Source: Planctomycetia bacterium
GTDB lineage: Bacteria > Planctomycetota > Phycisphaerae > Phycisphaerales > SM1A02
Direction of reading: 5' to 3'
Assembly (NCBI GenBank): GCA_009936695.1
Contig: JAACEA010000153.1
Coordinates: 1-14,313 of the forward strand
DNA length: 14,313 nt
The notes beneath the pieces were generated by a model. The model was not told where the DNA came from. It worked only from the letters and a program-made list of their open reading frames with translations, and did not search any database. The position numbers were made by a program, and so were the translations under genes. How positions within the stretch are numbered: position 1 is the first letter of the stretch; every line of letters starts with the position of its first letter. Shown here piece after piece: positions 1 through 7,224 of the stretch.

Positions 1-786
1 AAACAAAGCGAACGCCGCACTGTCGATCGACTGGAGGGTGACCTCGGGCGTCGGCATCCCGGCCGACTCGAGGAGATCGGTGAGGGTTCCCGGCCCCGTC
101 TCGGCGGAAAGCATCCGATCGCGGGCGCGAAGTCCGTCGAGGAACGCCTCCGCCTCGTCGTCGCGCCCCGTCCGGCGAAGATGATGCTCGATCGCGGCAC
201 CGGTGAGACCATACAATTCGTCGGCGTAGACGATGAGCACCACCCCGTCGGGCCGGAGTCTTCGATAGAGCGACTTCAGGAGACGGGGAAGGTCGAGGAA
301 GTAGATTCCGTGCACGCAGAGCGCGAGATCGAAGCCCGCTTCGGCCGCATCCTCCCAGACGGGATTCCCGTCCAGCGCATCGGCGTCGATGGCAAGCGGG
401 ATCTCCGCCAGTTCGAGATTCGGCGCGTCGTCGATCGCGAGCACGTAGTCGGCGATCGCCTCGCCGGAAGGCTCGACCAGCGTGAACCGGGCTCGAACGT
501 CGTCGTCGATCGCGGGCAGCACCGTCGATCCGTCGCCGGCGGCGATGTCGGCCACCATCCCGTCCATCGGCAGGTTCCGAAACCAATGACGCAGCGCCGG
601 CCGGATGGTGTCCCGTTGGTTGGTTCCCATGAAGGTGGGGACCCGTCCGACCGCATCGGTCGTCAGGAAATGCCCGTAGAACGCGAGGTCGTACGCGTCC
701 TGCGGGGAGAGTCCACGGAACGCGAGATGCGCCAGCCGCACGGCGTGGGCGATTCGATCGGGGTGCAGCGGATCTTCGACGACCAT
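1..786 (-). CDS. Class I SAM-dependent methyltransferase (C-terminus cut by window edge)
   Basis: Transfers a methyl group from S-adenosylmethionine; the substrate is not readable from sequence. The visible 262 residues begin at an ATG (784-786) and stay open to the left edge. This ATG is the first start codon in frame after the preceding gene and has GGAG at 794-797, seven bases upstream. A Rossmann glycine motif, VADIAAGDG (about residues 78-86), is followed by an acidic strand end (LVEPS, 103-107). The post-motif region FDLALCVHGIYFLDLPRLL (152-170) and LRPDGVVLIVY (177-187) have the usual order for this fold. It lies 86 bases downstream of the aminotransferase on the same strand, with a stem-loop between them. 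Aryl polyene clusters often carry a methyltransferase that O-methylates the aryl head; that role here is inference. The fold is secure, the substrate is not. Confidence 0.85.
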   Translation of the reverse strand, partial: MVVEDPLHPDRIAHAVRLAHLAFRGLSPQDAYDLAFYGHFLTTDAVGRVPTFMGTNQRDTIRPALRHWFRNLPMDGMVADIAAGDGSTVLPAIDDDVRARFTLVEPSGEAIADYVLAIDDAPNLELAEIPLAIDADALDGNPVWEDAAEAGFDLALCVHGIYFLDLPRLLKSLYRRLRPDGVVLIVYADELYGLTGAAIEHHLRRTGRDDEAEAFLDGLRARDRMLSAETGPGTLTDLLESAGMPTPEVTLQSIDSAAFALF

Positions 787-842
787 GCTGGATCTCCGGG
801 GCCCGAGAAGCGGGGTTCGACGAAAGCGTCCCGGCCAGCATA

Positions 843-871
843 CGACGCCGCGTGGAACATCCGCGGCGTCG
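843..871 (-). terminator. Perfect 10-bp stem-loop between aminotransferase and methyltransferase genes
   Basis: CGACGCCGCG (843-852) and CGCGGCGTCG (862-871) are exact inverted repeats around a nine-base loop. The hairpin starts one base after the aminotransferase stop codon (873-875), where a transcription terminator would sit. In the minus-strand reading direction the bases after the stem are TATGC, not a T-run, so it lacks the tail of a classical intrinsic terminator. It could be a weak terminator, an attenuator lowering methyltransferase expression, or an RNA-processing or 3'-end stabilising hairpin. The structure is seen directly; its role is inferred. Confidence 0.55.
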
Positions 872-872
872 A

Positions 873-2267
873 TCAGGCGAACGACTCGCGCAGAACGACG
901 TCCGGGGCCTTCCGCATCATCTTGATCAGTCCTCGAACCGCCGCGCCTCGCCCCCGTGCCAGCTCCACCAGCGACTCGCGGAACGCCTCGACGATCCAGT
1001 CGACGTCCTCCTCCGAGATCACCAGCGGTGGAACGAGCTTGATCACGCCGCTTCCCTTGCTCGTCGACTGGGTGAGCAGTCGATGCCGCTGCAGGAGTCG
1101 CATCACGAGGGCCTGGGCGACCAGGGTCGAGGTCCGATTCGCGAGCCCCGGCATGTCGATCGCCAACGCGGGCGGATCGAGTTCGACGCCGATCATGAGA
1201 CCACGGCCGCGAACGGCACGGATCCCCGGCACCGTCGGCGCGAGGCCGCGGAGTCCGGCGACCAGGGCTGCGCCCATCCGCGCGGAACGCTCGACGATCC
1301 GCTCCTCGCGCAACACGTGGAGCACCGCCAGACCGTTGGTCATCGCCAGGGGGTTTTCACGGAAGGTCGAACTGTGGACCACCGAACGTTCCACCGAATC
1401 GAACACCCGATCGAAGATCGCGGCCGGGCCGAGGACCGCGCCGAGGGGGATCGCACCGGCGGAGAGCCCCTTCGACACGCAGACCAGGTCGGGCTCGACG
1501 CCGTCGGTCCGGGATGCGAGGGTCGCACCCGCGCGGCCGAGGCCCGTCTGAACCTCGTCGGCGACCAGCAACGTTCCCGTCTCCCGGCAGATCTCGGCGA
1601 CCTCCCGAAGGACTCCGGGCGGATGCGCGATCACGCCCTTGCCCTGGATCGGCTCGAAGAAGAACGCCGCGACGGACTCGTCGGCGAGTGCCGCACGAAG
1701 GGCCGTCGTGTCGCCGAAGGGGACCTCGCGACAACCGGGCACCAGCGGCTCGAAGCCTCGTCGAAGCCACTCGGCCCCGTTCAGCGACAATGCGCCGAGG
1801 GTGAGACCGTGGAACGCGTTCGACCAGTGGGCGAAGCCGGGTCGACCGGTCGCGGCCCGGGCGATCTTCATGGCCGCCTCGACGCTCTCGGCCCCGCTGT
1901 TCACGAAGAAGACGCGGTCGTGCGGACGATCGAGGAAACGCTTCAGGGCATCGGCGAGCGCCACCGCGAGCGGGGGCGTTTCGAACTGGATGAGCGTGGG
2001 CGGGGCGATCCGGAGCGCCTGCTCCAACGCATCCCGGAGCACGGGGTGGTCGCGGCCGAGCGACAGGCAGGCGAATCCTCCGATCGCGTCGAGATACCGC
2101 TCGCCCTGCTCGTCCCAGAGATACGGGCCCTCTCCGCGGACGAAACGCCGATCGAACCCGACCAGTCGCAGCAGATCGTGGAATCGGGGATTCAGGTGCG
2201 CAGCATATTCACGACCCGCATCGGGCCCGTACGCATCGAGAATCGACTGAAGGTCGAAGGTCGCCAT
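873..2267 (-). CDS. Class III PLP-dependent aminotransferase
   Basis: A 464-residue fold-type I transaminase of the acetylornithine/GABA/diamine group, predicted to move an amino group between an amine or omega-amino acid and an oxo acid or aldehyde. Visible family motifs are NSGAESVEAAMKIAR (123-137, phosphate binding), FHG (152-154, ring stacking, usually YHG), FFFEPIQGKGV (202-212), DEVQTGLGR (237-245, with the Asp that contacts the PLP nitrogen), SKGLSAG (265-271, Schiff-base Lys266), HSSTFRENPLAM (298-309) and RGRGLMIGVE (353-362). All catalytic residues are present. The C-terminal 30 or so residues are basic and lie beyond the usual end. An in-frame TGA nine bases upstream of the ATG rules out a longer start. 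The gene follows the secreted-protein gene after 72 bases. Its link to the pigment operon, and its substrate, cannot be told from sequence; family assignment is firm. Confidence 0.93.
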   Translation of the reverse strand: MATFDLQSILDAYGPDAGREYAAHLNPRFHDLLRLVGFDRRFVRGEGPYLWDEQGERYLDAIGGFACLSLGRDHPVLRDALEQALRIAPPTLIQFETPPLAVALADALKRFLDRPHDRVFFVNSGAESVEAAMKIARAATGRPGFAHWSNAFHGLTLGALSLNGAEWLRRGFEPLVPGCREVPFGDTTALRAALADESVAAFFFEPIQGKGVIAHPPGVLREVAEICRETGTLLVADEVQTGLGRAGATLASRTDGVEPDLVCVSKGLSAGAIPLGAVLGPAAIFDRVFDSVERSVVHSSTFRENPLAMTNGLAVLHVLREERIVERSARMGAALVAGLRGLAPTVPGIRAVRGRGLMIGVELDPPALAIDMPGLANRTSTLVAQALVMRLLQRHRLLTQSTSKGSGVIKLVPPLVISEEDVDWIVEAFRESLVELARGRGAAVRGLIKMMRKAPDVVLRESFA

Positions 2268-2339
2268 GGAAGATCATCGCTCGGCCCGGTCGAAGACGTC
2301 CGGGGCGACGTTCACCCCGTTGCGACCCCGCGAGCCCGA

Positions 2340-3125
2340 TCAGCCGCCGGCTGCCTGCGTCGCCGACTTCATCACCCCGGCTTGATCGGTGTCGTTGTTG
2401 TAGAAGATGAAGGCGGAGATGTCCCGACTGTCGGTGAAGGCGACGGCGCCGACTCCCTTCGCGAGGAAGACGTACTTCCAGGCCGACACCGACGCCGGCC
2501 CGATGCTTCCGTCGTACTTGATCCGGATGAGCCGCGTCTCGTAGGTCCCCTTCGGCACCCGCACCTTCCACGCCCCGAGATCCTTCCAGGTGCACTTCAC
2601 CGTGCCCGAGTAGCTGGTTTCGTCGGGGGAGCTGATGTCGCAGATCCGGATCTTGACGCGCTCGCTCACTTCGCCGCCGGACTTGCCCGAGACCTGCACG
2701 ATGGGTTCGGGCGGATCGAGTCGGATGATGAACGAATTGGGCTTCGAGACATCGGTGGCGGCCACGATCCCCCGGTCCTTCGTCGCATTGAGATACCGCG
2801 TGGTCCCGGTCGGCAGTTCCATCGCCCATCCCTTGCTCGACTCCCCGTCCTTCGCTCCCGGCGCCCGCTCGAGCCGCGTCAAGACGTGCTTGAGCGTCTT
2901 CGACTCGTCCCGCGGCTTTTCGTACACGTACACCGTCGATTCAAGCGGCATCCACTCCTCCGCGTTCTCGATCGGCATGGCCTTGCCGGGCCCGAGCACG
3001 ACGTCCGGAAGATGCTTCCGGATGCGCGCCGCATCCTCGGACGGCAGGGTCTTCAGTGGGTCGTCGAGACCGGTTCCGGCCGTGGACAGGATCGACGCGA
3101 GCACGATTCCGATGAATGTCGTCAT
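2340..3125 (-). CDS. Secreted or periplasmic protein of unknown function
   Basis: I do not recognise this 261-residue protein. It begins with a short hydrophobic segment (residues 4-14, TFIGIVLASIL region) followed by small residues (STAGTG, 14-19), which reads as a Sec signal peptide with probable cleavage near residue 19. The mature part is polar and lysine-rich, unlike the arginine-rich enzymes around it. It has only two cysteines (162 and 178), which could form a disulfide outside the cytoplasm. The stretch ESTVYVYEKPRDESKTL (62-78) loosely resembles the first strands of a bacterial SH3-like domain, but this is weak. The rest looks beta-rich with no catalytic motif. The ATG at 3123-3125 has only a modest AGGA upstream. 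The gene diverges from the glycosyltransferase and heads the leftward gene group. Coding status is well supported by codon composition; function is unknown. Confidence 0.75.
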   Translation of the reverse strand: MTTFIGIVLASILSTAGTGLDDPLKTLPSEDAARIRKHLPDVVLGPGKAMPIENAEEWMPLESTVYVYEKPRDESKTLKHVLTRLERAPGAKDGESSKGWAMELPTGTTRYLNATKDRGIVAATDVSKPNSFIIRLDPPEPIVQVSGKSGGEVSERVKIRICDISSPDETSYSGTVKCTWKDLGAWKVRVPKGTYETRLIRIKYDGSIGPASVSAWKYVFLAKGVGAVAFTDSRDISAFIFYNNDTDQAGVMKSATQAAGG

Positions 3126-3249
3126 GCGTCCATCCTACCGGGATGGGATCCATAACCGAAACACCCGCCCGGCCGGCCGGAAGACGTAAGATCACGGGTT
3201 TCTCCGGGCCCCGACCCGCTTCCGGACCTCGCCGACGGGATTCTCGATC
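3126..3249. other. Divergent intergenic region between secreted protein and glycosyltransferase genes
   Basis: These 124 bases are the only divergent spacer in the window, so they should hold promoters for both the leftward gene group and the plus-strand glycosyltransferase. I see no convincing -35/-10 pair on either strand. TAAGAT near 3187 and TTATGG on the minus strand near 3151 are weak -10-like matches without a partner. A GC-rich run of alternating CCGG (about 3169-3180) and a small inverted repeat CATCC/GGATG (3131-3145) are present. The glycosyltransferase start lacks a strong Shine-Dalgarno. Confidence 0.4.
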
Positions 3250-4371
3250 ATGCCGGATCGCGCCACGACGACCAGTCCCCCGAACGATGAAGCGGGCGTG
3301 CCACGGATCGCGGTCCTGGTTCCCACCTACGACAACCGAGACACCCTCGAGTCGGTGCTCCGCGCCGCCGCGAGCCACGGTCTTCCGTTGGTGGTGATCG
3401 ACGACGCGAGCACCGACGGCTGCGATGCGATCATCGCCGCCCTCGCGTTCGAGGGCGTGGTGGATCGGTCGTTTCGGGTGCCACGGAATCTCGGCAAGGC
3501 CGGGGCGCTTCGCGCCGGCTTCGAACTCATGCGGCGAAGCGGATTCACGCACGCGATCACCTGCGACTCGGACGCGCAACACGACACGGATCTCATCCCG
3601 GCCTTCACCGAGGCGACGCGGCGAACACCGGAGGCCTACCTGCTCGGATGCCGCTTCCCTCTCCACCCCGATCAACCGCGACGCAACCTGATCGGACGCA
3701 CCTTGAGCAACGTCGCGATCCGCGCCCACTCCGGACTGGCGATCGGTGATTCGCCGTGCGGTTTTCGATGCTGGCCCCTGGCGCTCCCCGCCTCGATCCG
3801 GGGAATCTCGGGGCGCTACGCCTGGGAGGAGGAGATGATCACCCGCGCCGCGTGGGCGGGATGGCCGATCCGTTCGATCGACGTCCCCGCGATCTACCAT
3901 CCTCGTGACACCCGGGTGAGCCACTACCGGTTCCGTCGTGACTGGTCGGAGGGAATCGGGATCTACCTGCTGCTGCTCGGGGAGGCGCTGCTCCCGCGCA
4001 TCCACCGCGGCGGTCCGGATCGTCGACCCTTCCGAACCGCGTTCCTTCGACGATTCGATCGACTGCTCTCCCCCGGCCCGCTCCGGGGCCGGCGACCGGA
4101 AGCCGCGACCAACCGCTGGTTCCAGGTCGTCGCGATCCTGCTCGCGGTCCTCGTCGCGATGATCGCACCCGCCTCGTCCGCGACGCTCGCGGTCGTCGCG
4201 TGGGTCGGCTGGCGATGGCACGCGGGGTTCACCGCGATGACCATCGCGGCGATTCCGGCCCTGCACGCGACCGGCACGCCGCGATCCATTCTCGAGTGGA
4301 TCGTCGTCGCGGCGTTCGCTTCGCTGCTTTCGGGATTCCTGCGACCGGGCCTTCGGGCGACCGCGGCCTGA
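3250..4371 (+). CDS. GT2 family glycosyltransferase with C-terminal membrane segments
   Basis: A 373-residue GT-A fold inverting glycosyltransferase of the dolichyl-phosphate-mannose-synthase-like GT2 group, expected to move a sugar from an NDP-sugar to a lipid or other acceptor at the inner face of the membrane. Visible motifs: VPTYDNRDTL (24-33) and DDAST (51-55) of the nucleotide site, NLGKAGALRAGFELM (80-94), the metal-binding CDSDAQHD (105-112) in place of DXD, and WEEEMITRAAWAG (192-204) at the usual ED/catalytic position. After a basic linker (250-288) come three or four hydrophobic segments (about 291-307, 310-322, 327-339, 347-363), anchoring it in the membrane. It is the only plus-strand gene, ending seven bases from the ligase stop. 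Glycosyltransferases occur in aryl polyene clusters, so tailoring of the pigment or its lipid carrier is plausible but inferred. A GTG at 3298 is an alternative start. Confidence 0.88.
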   Translation: MPDRATTTSPPNDEAGVPRIAVLVPTYDNRDTLESVLRAAASHGLPLVVIDDASTDGCDAIIAALAFEGVVDRSFRVPRNLGKAGALRAGFELMRRSGFTHAITCDSDAQHDTDLIPAFTEATRRTPEAYLLGCRFPLHPDQPRRNLIGRTLSNVAIRAHSGLAIGDSPCGFRCWPLALPASIRGISGRYAWEEEMITRAAWAGWPIRSIDVPAIYHPRDTRVSHYRFRRDWSEGIGIYLLLLGEALLPRIHRGGPDRRPFRTAFLRRFDRLLSPGPLRGRRPEAATNRWFQVVAILLAVLVAMIAPASSATLAVVAWVGWRWHAGFTAMTIAAIPALHATGTPRSILEWIVVAAFASLLSGFLRPGLRATAA

Positions 4372-4384
4372 GTCCCGCTCAGCC
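4365..4384. terminator. Small hairpin across two convergent stop codons
   Basis: The glycosyltransferase (stop 4369-4371) and the AMP ligase (stop 4379-4381 on the minus strand) converge with seven bases between them. CTGAG (4368-4372) and CTCAG (4378-4382) pair around TCCCG, and GG (4365-4366) can pair with CC (4383-4384) past a one-base bulge. No T-run follows on either strand. It may act as a weak bidirectional terminator, or termination may be Rho-dependent. It is a marginal structure in GC-rich DNA. Confidence 0.3.
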
Positions 4385-5860
4385 GTCGACCTCGGTCACC
4401 ATCTCCATCAGGCGACCGCGCAGCAGCTTGCCGGTGAGGGTCCGCGGCAGTTCGTCGAGGAAGTCGCACGTCCGCGGCCGCTGATGCGGCGCAAGTTCGC
4501 GCTTCGCGATTCCAGAAAGGTCGTTGAGGATCGTGGCCCGCGTGGCGGGATCGTCCGCGCCTTCGGCGACCACCACGACGCGGACCCTGGTCACGGTCTC
4601 GGTGAGCGGAAGCGGAACCACCGCGACCTCGCGGATCGACGGATGCTCCATCAGGACCGACTCGACCTCGGTGGGATTGACCTTCAATCCGCCGACGTCG
4701 AACTGGATCTTCGCCCGACCGGTGATCTCCACTCGCCCGTCCTCATCCACCGTCCCGAGGTCACCGGTCCTGAAATGCCCGTCGATCCGTCGACCGGGCT
4801 CGAGGATCGCGTCCCGCGTGTCCTGGTAACCGGCGAACATGGCGTCGCTGCGCACCACGAGCTCGCCCGACCCGGTGTTCGTCGCCACGGGGATCTCCCC
4901 CGCATCCTCGTCCACCACGGACGCGACCCGCACCGAGACCCCCGGCACCATGCGATCGTCCCCGCCGACGCCGAAGGTGATCGTCCCCAGTTCGGTCGCG
5001 CCGTAGAGATTGCCCGTCGGACAGTCCCACGCGGCCTCGAAGCCCTCGCGCACCGACGTCGGCAGCGAACTGCCCGCGGAATATGCCAATCGCAACGCGG
5101 AACCGGGACGTCCGACCCGCGATGCCGCCTCCAGCGTCACCGGAACGCCGGGAAACACGGTCACGCCGTTCCCGAGCGCCTCGACGCCGGGGCCGAGATC
5201 GAACCCGGCCTGATGTCGAACCGACGCACCGGCCCGCATCGGCGCGAACACCCCGTGCTCGATCCCGTAGGCGTGCTGCATCGGAAGGGTCGCGAGAATC
5301 TCGTCCTCGTGATGGAGTTCCAGGATGTCGACCAGGGTCTTCGAGACGCGATCGAGTGCGGCCGCGGTTCGGAGCGCCACCGCCGGCCGCCCGGTCGTCC
5401 CGGAGCTCCGCAGCAGGAGCGATGCGGTTCCGCCTCGCCCGAGCCGGTCGATGCCCGCGGTGTCGAGCCCGATCGATGCGGGCTCGACGAGAAGGTGCGC
5501 GTCCTCGGGCGCGTCGTCCCACGACGTCCGCGGATCCGTCTCGATCACCACGTCGACTCGATGTGCCGCATGGAGTTTCGCCCGATCCCGAGCCGACGTC
5601 TCGACGCCCACCGGAAGCAGTCGTCGCCCGGTGCCGAAGGTCGCCAGGAGCCCCGACCAGTACGCGGCACCACCGGGCCCGTGCAGCATGACGACCGCGT
5701 CCTCCGGCGCGACGTCATCGAGACGTCGCGCCAACGCGACGGCATCTCGAAGAATCGAGCTTCGGGTCGCGGTTCGCCCCGACGCGATGTCCAGGATCGC
5801 GGGACGATCCGGTCCACGGTCGACCGATGCGATGAAGTCCGCGATCAGCTCGGCTGCCAC
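4379..5860 (-). CDS. AMP-dependent acyl/aryl-acid ligase (adenylation enzyme), likely hydroxybenzoate activating
   Basis: An ANL-superfamily enzyme that adenylates a carboxylic acid and passes it to a thiol. Starting at GTG 5858-5860 it has 493 residues, with A3 RSSGTTGRPAVAL (about 151-163), A5 YGATELG (286-292), A7 RTGDLG (364-369), the hinge GRAKIQFDVGG (381-391) and A10 PRTLTGKLLR (472-481), whose Lys478 is the adenylation lysine. In A3 the usual Lys after GRP is Ala. The GTG start gives a 16-base overlap with the halogenase stop. The frame runs open further upstream to 5965, but that would overlap the neighbour by about 120 bases and add proline/arginine-rich residues unlike the family. 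It is the last gene of the operon. Next to a chorismatase and an ACP, its most likely job is loading 3- or 4-hydroxybenzoate on the carrier protein; substrate choice is inferred. Confidence 0.88.
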   Translation of the reverse strand: MAAELIADFIASVDRGPDRPAILDIASGRTATRSSILRDAVALARRLDDVAPEDAVVMLHGPGGAAYWSGLLATFGTGRRLLPVGVETSARDRAKLHAAHRVDVVIETDPRTSWDDAPEDAHLLVEPASIGLDTAGIDRLGRGGTASLLLRSSGTTGRPAVALRTAAALDRVSKTLVDILELHHEDEILATLPMQHAYGIEHGVFAPMRAGASVRHQAGFDLGPGVEALGNGVTVFPGVPVTLEAASRVGRPGSALRLAYSAGSSLPTSVREGFEAAWDCPTGNLYGATELGTITFGVGGDDRMVPGVSVRVASVVDEDAGEIPVATNTGSGELVVRSDAMFAGYQDTRDAILEPGRRIDGHFRTGDLGTVDEDGRVEITGRAKIQFDVGGLKVNPTEVESVLMEHPSIREVAVVPLPLTETVTRVRVVVVAEGADDPATRATILNDLSGIAKRELAPHQRPRTCDFLDELPRTLTGKLLRGRLMEMVTEVDG

Positions 5861-7224
5861 GACGGTTGTCCACGTTCGCCGCGTCGAAGGCCGCGGATCA
5901 CACCGGAGCGCGGGGATGGAAGGGCGATCCCTCCCGCCTGCAGCAGGGAATGCGGGCGGATCCACTCCACCACCTTGCGATACCGATTGAGTTCACGGAA
6001 CCACCGCATCAACTCCCACCGCCATCGGACTTCGAAGGGGACGCCTTCGAAGATCTCGCCCGCCAGCATGTTCACCACCGCCGCGTCGACGTTCATCGGA
6101 CCGTGCCCGCTCACCAGCAGTTCGCGGAAGGAGTGATCGTAGAAGTTCGAGATGAGACCGAGGAATCCGGCACGAAGGCGAGTGACCCGCTTTCCGTAGG
6201 AGCTCACCGCGGACGCCGCGCTTCGCCGTCCCGCATCGACCTCGATGATGCGACGTGACGCCGCGACCCCGGTGTCGATGCCCAGCGTCACTCCGGTCGA
6301 CCACACCGGATCGATGAAGGCGGCCGCGTCGCCGACCATGAACCAACCGTCACCGGCGAAGGGTTCGCAGGTGTAGGAGAAGTCCCCGACCACGTGGTTG
6401 GTGGTGGGCCCCGTCGCATCCTTCATCCGGTCCGTGACGAGCGGACACCGCTCGATGCACCAGGCCAGGCGCTGGTTCGCCGGAACGGGGATCCGCTTCG
6501 CGTGGTCGTCGTCCACCACGACGCCGACGCTGGTCACCCGATCGTCGATGGGGATCATCCAGAACCACGCCTCGCGGCACATCGCGAGCGTCGCGAAACC
6601 GGTACGGTCGCCGTCCGGCCGCCGAACGCCTTCGAAGTGCTCGAAGTACGAGATGTTCCGGTAGCCGTCGAGGAGCCGCCGTGTCTTGAAGTGGCGGCCG
6701 AGCACGCAGGCCTGCCCGCTCGCGTCGACGAGCCAGTTCGCACGCACCGGGCCCGAGGACAGTCGGAGTCGCACGTCGCCGCGGGCGATGTGGTCGATCG
6801 AGTCGACGCCGTCCTCGAATCGGAAGACCGCGCCGGCCTTCGTCGCCTCGTCCACGAGCATCTGGTCGAAGAGCGAACGTCGGACGTTGAACGTCTGCTT
6901 GATGGTGTCACCGAGCATCCGAGCGAACGGAATGGCGACCGCATCGCGGCGACCATCGCCGAAGCTGATCTCGAGTCCCTTCTTCACGACGTGCGGCAGT
7001 TCCTCGACACGGTCCATCAGGCCGAGATCGGTGAGAAGCCGGTTCGCGTGGGGAAGCATCGATTCGCCGATTCGAAAACGGGGAAACGCCTCCTTGTCGA
7101 TGACGAGGACCCGCTTGCCGGCCCGCGCGAGCTCCAGCGCGGCGATGCTGCCCGCGGGTCCGGCGCCGATGACGACGACGTCCCAGTCCTCACCGATCGC
7201 GGTCGACTCCGGGGCCGCGATCAC
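5845..7224 (-). CDS. Flavin-dependent halogenase-like oxidoreductase
   Basis: An FAD protein of the tryptophan/phenolic halogenase superfamily, 459 residues from GTG 7222-7224. That start overlaps the chorismatase stop as GTGA and has GGAG at 7233-7236. It shows the FAD dinucleotide fold VVVIGAGPAG (16-25), FPRFRIGESMLPHANRLL (47-64, the RIGES loop of halogenases), Lys81-Lys82-Gly83 near the position of the active-site lysine, VDASGQ (166-171), WFWMIP (220-225, matching the halogenase WxWxIP signature that blocks monooxygenation) and GDAAAFIDPVWSTGV (298-312, FAD/halide loop). Known family members use FADH2, oxygen and halide to chlorinate or brominate aromatic rings. Next to hydroxybenzoate-making and polyene genes, halogenation of the aryl head is the best guess, as xanthomonadins are brominated. 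Alternatives are a non-halogenating oxidoreductase or geranylgeranyl-reductase-like enzyme; the combined motifs favour halogenase. Confidence 0.82.
   Translation of the reverse strand: MIAAPESTAIGEDWDVVVIGAGPAGSIAALELARAGKRVLVIDKEAFPRFRIGESMLPHANRLLTDLGLMDRVEELPHVVKKGLEISFGDGRRDAVAIPFARMLGDTIKQTFNVRRSLFDQMLVDEATKAGAVFRFEDGVDSIDHIARGDVRLRLSSGPVRANWLVDASGQACVLGRHFKTRRLLDGYRNISYFEHFEGVRRPDGDRTGFATLAMCREAWFWMIPIDDRVTSVGVVVDDDHAKRIPVPANQRLAWCIERCPLVTDRMKDATGPTTNHVVGDFSYTCEPFAGDGWFMVGDAAAFIDPVWSTGVTLGIDTGVAASRRIIEVDAGRRSAASAVSSYGKRVTRLRAGFLGLISNFYDHSFRELLVSGHGPMNVDAAVVNMLAGEIFEGVPFEVRWRWELMRWFRELNRYRKVVEWIRPHSLLQAGGIALPSPRSGVIRGLRRGERGQPSWQPS

Noticed and set aside
181..1551. A 456-codon plus-strand frame over the methyltransferase and aminotransferase
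   Set aside because: It crosses two well-supported minus-strand genes and has low-complexity, domain-free content.
852..3155. A 767-codon open frame on the plus strand
   Set aside because: It lies opposite the aminotransferase and the secreted-protein gene, reads as an Arg/His/Gly/Asp-rich chain with no domain, and arises because GC-rich codons leave few stops on the other strand.
3126..3249. Sigma-70-like promoter elements in the divergent spacer
   Set aside because: Only isolated weak -10-like hexamers were found, none with a suitably spaced -35.
2941..4266. A 441-codon minus-strand frame opposite the glycosyltransferase
   Set aside because: It is Arg/Asp/Gly-rich and without motifs, while the plus strand encodes a clear GT2 enzyme.
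4484..6136. A 550-codon open frame on the plus strand
   Set aside because: It runs opposite the AMP ligase, which has all adenylation motifs; the plus-strand product is Arg-rich and has no recognisable motif.
5845..7224. Assignment as geranylgeranyl reductase or simple monooxygenase
   Set aside because: These share the FAD fold, but the combination of WxWxIP, RIGES and the FxDPxxSxG loop points more strongly to the halogenase group.
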